Positions 38,431 through 43,295 of a stretch of 43,295 nucleotides of DNA are shown piece after piece. The translations under genes were made by a program, and so were the position numbers. The number at the start of each line of letters is the position of its first letter. Within the stretch, counting starts at the first letter, position 1. The stretch is taken from the NCBI GenBank assembly GCA_903861835.1, contig CAIOVX010000036.1, positions 1 through 43,295 on the forward strand. The letters run 5' to 3'. The DNA is from Candidatus Firestoneibacteriota bacterium. Its GTDB lineage: Bacteria; Oederibacteriota; D2-FULL-39-29; CAIOVX01. A model generated the notes under the pieces. That model ran no database searches, was not told the origin of the DNA, and saw nothing but the letters and a program-made list of their open reading frames with translations.

Positions 38431-39077
38431 TGTTCTATCCTCACAAAGATCTCCCTCGCTATCAAAGCGTCAACCGCGAATTGTGAATTTCCCACCTTAA
38501 AAAGGTAGGACGGAAAGTTCTGCAGCAGCTGTATCGTGTTCCCGGGGAGTACTCCCATTGCCATCATCTTATTCAGGTTTTCCCTGCTTGAAGCCTGAAT
38601 ATAGGCTATCTTGCCTTTCTCTCCCGCTCTAAGCTCCGCGAGCGCCCCGACAACCCTGACATCCCCCACTTTCGCCTTTTTCAGGCAGCATTTCCCCGGA
38701 GGGATAGGCGTCCCGTGCGGACAGGTCTTCGGGTGCCCGAGCATGGTGCAGATCGCTTCGTCAACGCCCTTGTGCAGTACATGCTCAAACTTGCAAGCGG
38801 ATTCGTGAACCGAAGCATCCTGGATATTCAAAACATCCGTGAGCATCCTCTCGGCCAGTCTGTGCCTTCTCACCACATCGCGCGCGGCCGCTTCACCGTC
38901 GCCCGCCAAACGAAAACCGTTTTTCCCTTGTTTAATTAATTTTTTATCCAGAAGCTCCTTGAGCGCCTCGTCCGAATCGGAAGCGCAAAGAGAGGAAAGG
39001 TCCGCCGTTTTCTCTTTGTTCTCAACCGTCTGTATCCAGAGGGCTTCCAGTATCTCTTCAGCTTTTTCGCTTATCAT
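38427..39077 (-). CDS. DtxR-family metal-dependent repressor with FeoA-like C-terminus
   Basis: The 216-residue protein has a winged-helix N-terminus (about 1-70), then the DtxR/MntR dimerisation and metal region with HRLAERMLTDVLN, ESACKFEHVL and HPKTCPHGTPIP. The C-terminal 75 residues form an SH3/FeoA-like domain (AGEKGKIAYI, MGVLPGNTIQLL). It is probably the iron-sensing repressor of this operon. A separate feoA gene is missing, and this domain may stand in for FeoA or only mimic it. Its start overlaps the zinc-ribbon gene by 20 bases. Confidence 0.87.
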   Translation of the reverse strand: MISEKAEEILEALWIQTVENKEKTADLSSLCASDSDEALKELLDKKLIKQGKNGFRLAGDGEAAARDVVRRHRLAERMLTDVLNIQDASVHESACKFEHVLHKGVDEAICTMLGHPKTCPHGTPIPPGKCCLKKAKVGDVRVVGALAELRAGEKGKIAYIQASSRENLNKMMAMGVLPGNTIQLLQNFPSYLFKVGNSQFAVDALIAREIFVRIEQ

Positions 39078-39255
39078 TTTTTTCTCCGTATCCTAAAAGT
39101 TTTTTCAGCCAGCCGGGTTCCTGAGGAAACTCGTACCCGCAGTTCGGACATTTAATAAGCTTGCAGCCCTTGTTGAAAGGGCAGCTTCTGCAGGCCGGAA
39201 CAGCCTCTTCTTTTCCGAACTCTTTGCCGCACATACCGCATTTATATTCAGCCAT
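39058..39255 (-). CDS. Small cysteine-rich zinc-ribbon protein
   Basis: The 65-residue protein has seven cysteines: 6, 9, 22, 25, 31, 36 and 39 (YKCGMCG, CRSCPFNKGC, CPNCGYEFP). Two overlapping zinc ribbons or a zinc ribbon plus an iron site fit. It ends in a basic tail. Small Cys-rich proteins of this kind occur in feoB operons of anaerobes and may aid iron handling. The ATG at 39255 is preferred; AAGGCG is upstream. It lies 22 bases after feoB and overlaps the regulator gene. Confidence 0.78.
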   Translation of the reverse strand: MAEYKCGMCGKEFGKEEAVPACRSCPFNKGCKLIKCPNCGYEFPQEPGWLKKLLGYGEKNDKRKS

Positions 39256-39277
39256 TTTACGCCTTCGATCCGCCAAC

Positions 39278-41212
39278 TTACAGGGTAATCCGTAAGATGT
39301 TCAGAAGTTCATTCAGCGCATAGCCGGAAGCAAAAGCTATAACTAAAACAAGCGCCGAGATATAGAGCCCTGTCTTTATTCCCCGCTCCTTGACCATCAC
39401 AATAAACTGGGCAACACAGGGCAGGAAAAGCGTAATAGTTACCAAGGCAACAACAAGTTGGTTGTGCGTGAGCGAGCCGGCCATATCCCGAAGGCCCGCC
39501 GCCCCGTAATCCCTGCGGAAAAATCCGTAAAGAAAAGCCTCGCTTGTCTTTTCCGGAAGGCCTATCCATTTTACGGGATAGTTCAGCGCCTTCATAGCCA
39601 GCTGGAAGAGTCCGGTGAGCCGCCCCGCCCAAATGAGCAGGCTTACGAGAATGAACATCGGAATAACCTCTTTCAGGTACCACTCAAGCCGCGTGTAGGT
39701 CTTGATCACCAGGTTCTTAACTTTAGGAAACCTGAGCGGCGGCACTTCAATGAAGAAAACCGGGGCCTCGCCGGGAAGTATTTTCGCGCTCAACCAGCCG
39801 ACAACCATAAATATCAGAAAAATAGCCCCGAACCAGACCAGAAACATCATAATATTCGCCGAAAGCAGGCCCATTATAAGCCCTAATTGGGCAGAACAGG
39901 GAATTGCCAGCGCCAACAGGAAGGTAGCTATAACCCTTTCGCGCAGGCTCGGCAAAGTTCTGGTGACTATGGTTGCCATGGTATCACAGCCGAGGCCCAG
40001 CACCATCGGTATGACAGCCCTCCCGGAAAGACCCATCATCTTAAATATCTTATCTATGAGCATCGCCAGCCGCGGAAGGTACCCGCTGTCTTCTATTATA
40101 GCGAACATAAAGAAGAATAAAGACACTATGGGGAGAATTATTGCGAACGAATACCTGATGCCGAGGCTAAAGATGCCGTAGTCGTGAACGAGCAAATCCT
40201 GAACCGCGACCCACGGGAAGACGGCCTCAACAAACCTCGTAATGGGAGGAATAATATATACCCCAAAGATATTATTTTCTATGTAATCCACGCAAATCTT
40301 GGAACCAAAAACTCCGACCACGAGATACACCACCAGCAGCACGAGTACAAGTATAACGAGCCCGAAGAACGGGTGCATCGTAAGCCGGCTAAGCGCCTCT
40401 TCCGCGAGCAGCCGCGGTTTTTCCGGAGAGAGCTCGCATTTTCCGGAGATAATAGTCGCGCGCTTCTGCCTTAAAAGGGCGAGCGCGTAGCTCATATGAT
40501 CTTTATACTTGCCCGAGAGTGTTTTTCTGGCAGCCGCGAGTTTCTTAAATACCGCCGGTTCCTTTGCTTTTACCAGCGCGGTAACCTCGGGATCCTCCTG
40601 CAGCAGCCAGAGAAGCATAAGCCGTTCCGCTACGCCGTAATTTTTTTTGAGCAAACCAGTATTGTCTGAAACGAATTTCTCTATGCGGGAATCAAGCGGA
40701 AAAGTTGAAGCCTTTGAGGGTTCATAGGAATCTATGGCGTCCTTGAGTTCCTTTATCCCGCGGTTCAAAGCTCCCGCCGCCAGTATCACGGGAAGCCCCA
40801 ATTCCTTCGAGAGCTTTGCCGCGTCAATCTTAATGTCGAGCCGTTCCGCCTCGTCCATGATATTTAAGACCAGGACAACCGGAAGACCGGCGTCAATCAA
40901 TTGGAGCGTGAAAGGAAGCATGCGCTCAAGATTCTTGCCGTCTATCACATGTATGACAACGCGGGCTTTTTCTTTAAGCAAAATAGTCCTGGAAACCCTC
41001 TCTTCTTCGGTGACCGGCACCAATGAATACATTCCCGGAGTGTCTATTATCTCGTAAGCATTGCCGCAGATTTTGCAGGGGCCGCGGAAAACATCGACAG
41101 TCGTTCCGGGATAGTTTGAGACCGTGGCGTAGCGCCCCGTGAGAGCGTTAAAGATGACGCTTTTCCCGACATTGGGTGTTCCGACTATCAGTATTTTCTC
41201 AGGTAAAGCCAT
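39278..41212 (-). CDS. feoB: Ferrous iron transporter FeoB
   Basis: The 644-residue protein has an N-terminal G domain (G1 GTPNVGKS at 11-18, switch SNYPGTT, G3 DTPG, G4 NIMD), a GDI-like helical linker (about 165-270) and a membrane core with two Gate motifs. The Gate sections PRLAMLIDKIFKMMGLSGRAVIPMVLG and the later FRRDYGAAGLRD are typical. It imports Fe2+. It is shorter than the E. coli protein and has no FeoA fused. The predicted message is leaderless. It heads an operon with zinc ribbon, DtxR/FeoA-like and a small membrane protein. Confidence 0.96.
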   Translation of the reverse strand: MALPEKILIVGTPNVGKSVIFNALTGRYATVSNYPGTTVDVFRGPCKICGNAYEIIDTPGMYSLVPVTEEERVSRTILLKEKARVVIHVIDGKNLERMLPFTLQLIDAGLPVVLVLNIMDEAERLDIKIDAAKLSKELGLPVILAAGALNRGIKELKDAIDSYEPSKASTFPLDSRIEKFVSDNTGLLKKNYGVAERLMLLWLLQEDPEVTALVKAKEPAVFKKLAAARKTLSGKYKDHMSYALALLRQKRATIISGKCELSPEKPRLLAEEALSRLTMHPFFGLVILVLVLLVVYLVVGVFGSKICVDYIENNIFGVYIIPPITRFVEAVFPWVAVQDLLVHDYGIFSLGIRYSFAIILPIVSLFFFMFAIIEDSGYLPRLAMLIDKIFKMMGLSGRAVIPMVLGLGCDTMATIVTRTLPSLRERVIATFLLALAIPCSAQLGLIMGLLSANIMMFLVWFGAIFLIFMVVGWLSAKILPGEAPVFFIEVPPLRFPKVKNLVIKTYTRLEWYLKEVIPMFILVSLLIWAGRLTGLFQLAMKALNYPVKWIGLPEKTSEAFLYGFFRRDYGAAGLRDMAGSLTHNQLVVALVTITLFLPCVAQFIVMVKERGIKTGLYISALVLVIAFASGYALNELLNILRITL

Positions 41213-41217
41213 GAGAA

Positions 41218-41226
41218 ATTCTATCA
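41218..41226 (-). promoter_or_regulatory. Extended -10 promoter immediately before feoB
   Basis: TGATAGAAT on the minus strand (41226-41218) is a TG-N-TAGAAT extended -10 whose predicted start falls at 41211-41212, on the feoB ATG (41212). No ribosome-binding site is present. A palindrome GTCTT-AA-AAGAC (41255-41266) lies about 50 bases upstream in the region shared with the plus-strand SMR-like gene. Confidence 0.58.
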
Positions 41227-41284
41227 GAAAAACTCTTGTTATTCTATGACTTATGTCTTAAAAGACGCCGTTTTTAATATTGGA

Positions 41285-41313
41285 TTGTCATTTATTGGTT
41301 TCTCTGGTATTAT
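41285..41313 (+). promoter_or_regulatory. Leaderless promoter of the SMR-like gene
   Basis: TTGTCA (41285-41290), 17 bases, TATTAT (41308-41313). Position +1 falls on the A of the ATG at 41320. No ribosome-binding site exists. ATTGGT (41294-41299) and ACCAAT (41316-41321) are an inverted repeat spanning the -10 and the start codon. Confidence 0.68.
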
Positions 41314-41319
41314 TGACCA

Positions 41320-41709
41320 ATGAAAACAATATTACTTTCGGTCTCTTCGGTCTTCTTGCTCGCGCTGGGTCAGATTCTTTGGAAAATAGGAACAAACCAG
41401 GCAGGCGCGGAAATAACGATGAGCAATCTCCTGCCTTCTTTCCTAAAACTTATAACAAATGTCTGGTTCGTCCTCGGCTGTATTGTCTCTCTTGCAAGCT
41501 CCGTTCTCTGGTTCGCCGCGCTCTCAACCGGCCCTTTAAACGAAATATTTCCATTTTACGGCCTTAGTTTTGTCTTTGTATTTATCCTTTCCTGGCTGAT
41601 ACTTAAAGAAAAGTTAAACCCGCTGACTATCGGGGGAATGCTGGTTATCTCCATAGGGGTCTTTGTCGGCGTGCTGATGATAGCAAAAGGCGGGATACCA
41701 AAACCTTAA
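41320..41709 (+). CDS. Small DMT/SMR-like membrane transporter
   Basis: The 129-residue protein has four hydrophobic helices and resembles half-size DMT proteins such as EamA-like flippase subunits (ArnE/F type). It has LLALGQILWKIG near the N-terminus, SSVLWFAALSTGPLNEIFPFYGL in the middle and LILKEKLNPLTIGGMLVISIGV near the end. Such proteins usually dimerise to form a working carrier. The substrate is unknown. The start has no ribosome-binding site; a sigma-70 promoter sits so that transcription begins at the ATG. It is divergent from feoB. Confidence 0.87.
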   Translation: MKTILLSVSSVFLLALGQILWKIGTNQAGAEITMSNLLPSFLKLITNVWFVLGCIVSLASSVLWFAALSTGPLNEIFPFYGLSFVFVFILSWLILKEKLNPLTIGGMLVISIGVFVGVLMIAKGGIPKP

Positions 41710-41791
41710 GCACCATGAAACTTGCCGGGCAACAATTATCTAAATAATCGTCTTCGGGGGAAAGACAAATGCTTTAAGAAAAGGAGTAATT

Positions 41792-43295
41792 GTGAAAAAA
41801 TTAATCCTTTCCGCTGTTTCACTCTCTCTTCTCCTCCTCATTGCTTCCTCCGCTGGCGCCCAAAGCATTTCAAACCCCTATTACGCAAACCCGACCTGGA
41901 AACTCTGGGCCACGGATACGACTCCGGTTACGGACGGCACCCTCGTTACTCCGGGACAGGTCGGAATTATGTCAACCACCAATCTCACAAATATGTTTTA
42001 TCCCGATGACATAGTGACTCCCGGAAAATACCTTGAGTACCGCAAGATTGACTGGGGGGGCAGGAAATACGCGGGATTTTGGGATGATGTTTATTTTAGC
42101 GTGGATCAAAATTCCGGAGATACACAGCCTCACAGCTGGCTGCCCGGAGGCTATTACGGAGACGTGACAGGACTAAATACAATCTGGTTCGGCAGCGATT
42201 GGTGCTTCCGCGGATATAAAGGGAACATCCAGGGCGATCCGGGAATAGATGGATTTGGTGTCAATTTCACGAGCCAGTCAACAACAATGATGGGCCACGA
42301 TATTGCAAACAGCGGCTCAAATAGTCAGTACGGCACCACCGGACTTGAACAGTCCTGGTACTTCAAGAACTGTCTTCGCGGCGGAGTTGCGCATATCTCC
42401 TATGTGGAAGATAAGCCGACGCAGATGGACGATTATTTTAAGGCTCTTGCTCCCTGCTATTACGATTCTCTCGGCTCCTCAGGAACCGAGGTAAAAGGTT
42501 TGCTCAAAATGATCCTGACCGGCAGCTATTTCCAGAAAACCTTCAAACCGGAATTAAAACGCCAGGGAATATATATCGCAACCCTTCTCTATATCTTCAA
42601 GGCCTGCCTTCCTTATGACGCGCCCTATGACAGCGAAGTCAGGCACAGGGTCTGCTACGCTTCAGACGGCGGCTATGTCCCTCCGGTCAATGCCTACGCG
42701 AGAGAGTATCACCTCTATAATGATTCAGCGCACCTGGCCGCGATGATTGCGATGGCAAAGAATATGACGGTTGCTCCCCCGATATCTTTAATCAGAGAAG
42801 TGGCCACGCTTGTCGGCACCAAGACATATTTCAACAAGACCTGCGCTCTTTACGAGTACGGGCTAAACCAGGGAGTTCAGGTACGCGTATCGGTCTCCGA
42901 CAGTTACGATATTGCAGGCAGGCCTCTTACCTTCAAGGTTACAAAGATCTGCGGAGGCACCCCGCAAACGACCATCGTTGACGAAGGCGGCGGCAACTAT
43001 CTTGTCACCCAGCCTTTCTACGCGGGCCTGCCAAACTGCCGCACATCAATATTGTTTATAGCCAATAACGGAATCTACGACAGCAACCCCGCGGTCCTTA
43101 ACCTTTACTACAGCGGCGGCTCAGCCGTTAACCAGAGGCCCATATATACCGGCGAGCAAAATAAGACCGTCTCGCCGGGAGGAACAGTGACCTATAACCT
43201 TTCCGCTTCCGATCCCGAAGGGTTTCAGTGCTCTATCTACAAAAAAACTCAGGACTTAGGAACCATCAGCGGCAACACCTGGACCTGGACCTGCC
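41792..43295 (+). CDS. Large secreted protein, C-terminus cut by window edge
   Basis: From a GTG at 41792 with AAGGAG five bases upstream the frame is open for 501 codons to the end. The signal peptide MKKLILSAVSLSLLLLIASSAGA is clear. The body has many aromatic and Gly residues, some Cys (HRVCYASDGGY, NKTCALYEYG), and a helical section around NDSAHLAAMIAMAKNM. At the end NQRPIYTGEQNKTVSPGG, then LSASDPEG, and SGNTWTWTC looks like an Ig/cadherin-like or PKD-type beta-sandwich. It is probably a surface or extracellular protein; the catalytic function is not visible. It is easily missed by ATG-based ORF calling. Confidence 0.78.
   Translation, partial: MKKLILSAVSLSLLLLIASSAGAQSISNPYYANPTWKLWATDTTPVTDGTLVTPGQVGIMSTTNLTNMFYPDDIVTPGKYLEYRKIDWGGRKYAGFWDDVYFSVDQNSGDTQPHSWLPGGYYGDVTGLNTIWFGSDWCFRGYKGNIQGDPGIDGFGVNFTSQSTTMMGHDIANSGSNSQYGTTGLEQSWYFKNCLRGGVAHISYVEDKPTQMDDYFKALAPCYYDSLGSSGTEVKGLLKMILTGSYFQKTFKPELKRQGIYIATLLYIFKACLPYDAPYDSEVRHRVCYASDGGYVPPVNAYAREYHLYNDSAHLAAMIAMAKNMTVAPPISLIREVATLVGTKTYFNKTCALYEYGLNQGVQVRVSVSDSYDIAGRPLTFKVTKICGGTPQTTIVDEGGGNYLVTQPFYAGLPNCRTSILFIANNGIYDSNPAVLNLYYSGGSAVNQRPIYTGEQNKTVSPGGTVTYNLSASDPEGFQCSIYKKTQDLGTISGNTWTWTC

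Noticed and set aside
41213-41319. Fur or DtxR box upstream of feoB
   Set aside because: No sequence close to the known Fur or DtxR/IdeR consensus is visible; only a short GTCTT-AA-AAGAC palindrome is seen.
41710-41791. Riboswitch in the leader of the secreted protein gene
   Set aside because: The gap is about 80 bases with only a weak GTCTT/AAGAC hairpin and no recognisable riboswitch core.
1-43295. tRNA or rRNA genes
   Set aside because: No cloverleaf with a GGTTC-type T-loop and matching acceptor stem, and no rRNA-like conserved blocks, were found on either strand by eye.

Overview
The window is a gene-dense stretch of bacterial chromosome with balanced base composition, about 50 protein genes and almost no long gaps. 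Nearly all genes lie on the minus strand; hcp, a ceramidase-like gene, a CDF transporter with its phosphodiesterase, and two genes at the right end are on the plus strand. Signal peptides and a lipoprotein suggest a cell with an outer envelope. The gene set (class III hybrid-cluster protein, ferredoxin, Fe-S aldo/keto reductase, FeoB, two thiol peroxidases) suggests an anaerobe that meets oxidative and nitrosative stress. Archaeal-type phosphoglycerate mutase (ApgM), PolX, a MEMO-family protein, paired UroD-like and M55 proteins and intergenic repeats fit an uncultured candidate phylum (Omnitrophota or Firestonebacteria-like). That placement is inference with low confidence. No tRNA, rRNA, CRISPR array, transposase or prophage gene was seen.

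Layout. 1-2.4 kb: partial CBM9-like protein, methyltransferase and membrane-anchored peroxiredoxin, the last divergent from hcp. 2.4-6.9 kb: hcp converges on a four-gene FmdB/ferredoxin/DUF6132/DUF2892 operon and shares a bidirectional terminator with it; then DUF2752, TM2, nitroreductase and dienelactone hydrolase. 7-15 kb: secreted protein, CBM9-like/transglutaminase-like protein, DUF4254, ComEC, esterase-like hydrolase and ApgM. 15-18 kb: plus-strand ceramidase-like protein, CDF transporter and phosphodiesterase. 18-21.4 kb: PgpA, PgsA, RimO and a PD-(D/E)XK nuclease. 21.5-26.3 kb: secreted protein, then a tightly overlapping operon Tpx, QueF, ECF sigma, anti-sigma/TPR, Fe-S aldo/keto reductase. 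26.4-33.1 kb: PolX, UroD-like, CutA, MEMO, YbaB, second UroD-like and ThyA-like. 33.2-36.8 kb: two paralogous M55 peptidases around a DMT transporter, plus a beta-propeller lipoprotein. 37-41.2 kb: Obg, then the iron operon FeoB, zinc ribbon, DtxR/FeoA-like regulator and small membrane protein. 41.3 kb to end: small DMT-type transporter and a partial secreted protein with a GTG start.

The most unusual content is not coding. At least ten intergenic junctions carry inverted clusters of degenerate 9-base or 7-base tandem repeats, or a two-hairpin element of about 76 bases. These belong to four unrelated sequence families, yet all lie within about 15 bases after a stop codon, so they would be transcribed as 3'-end RNA hairpins. 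The two-hairpin element has three copies with two compensated base-pair changes. A second theme is start-proximal extended -10 promoters with no ribosome-binding site (CDF, Obg, FeoB, SMR-like genes), which predicts leaderless messages.
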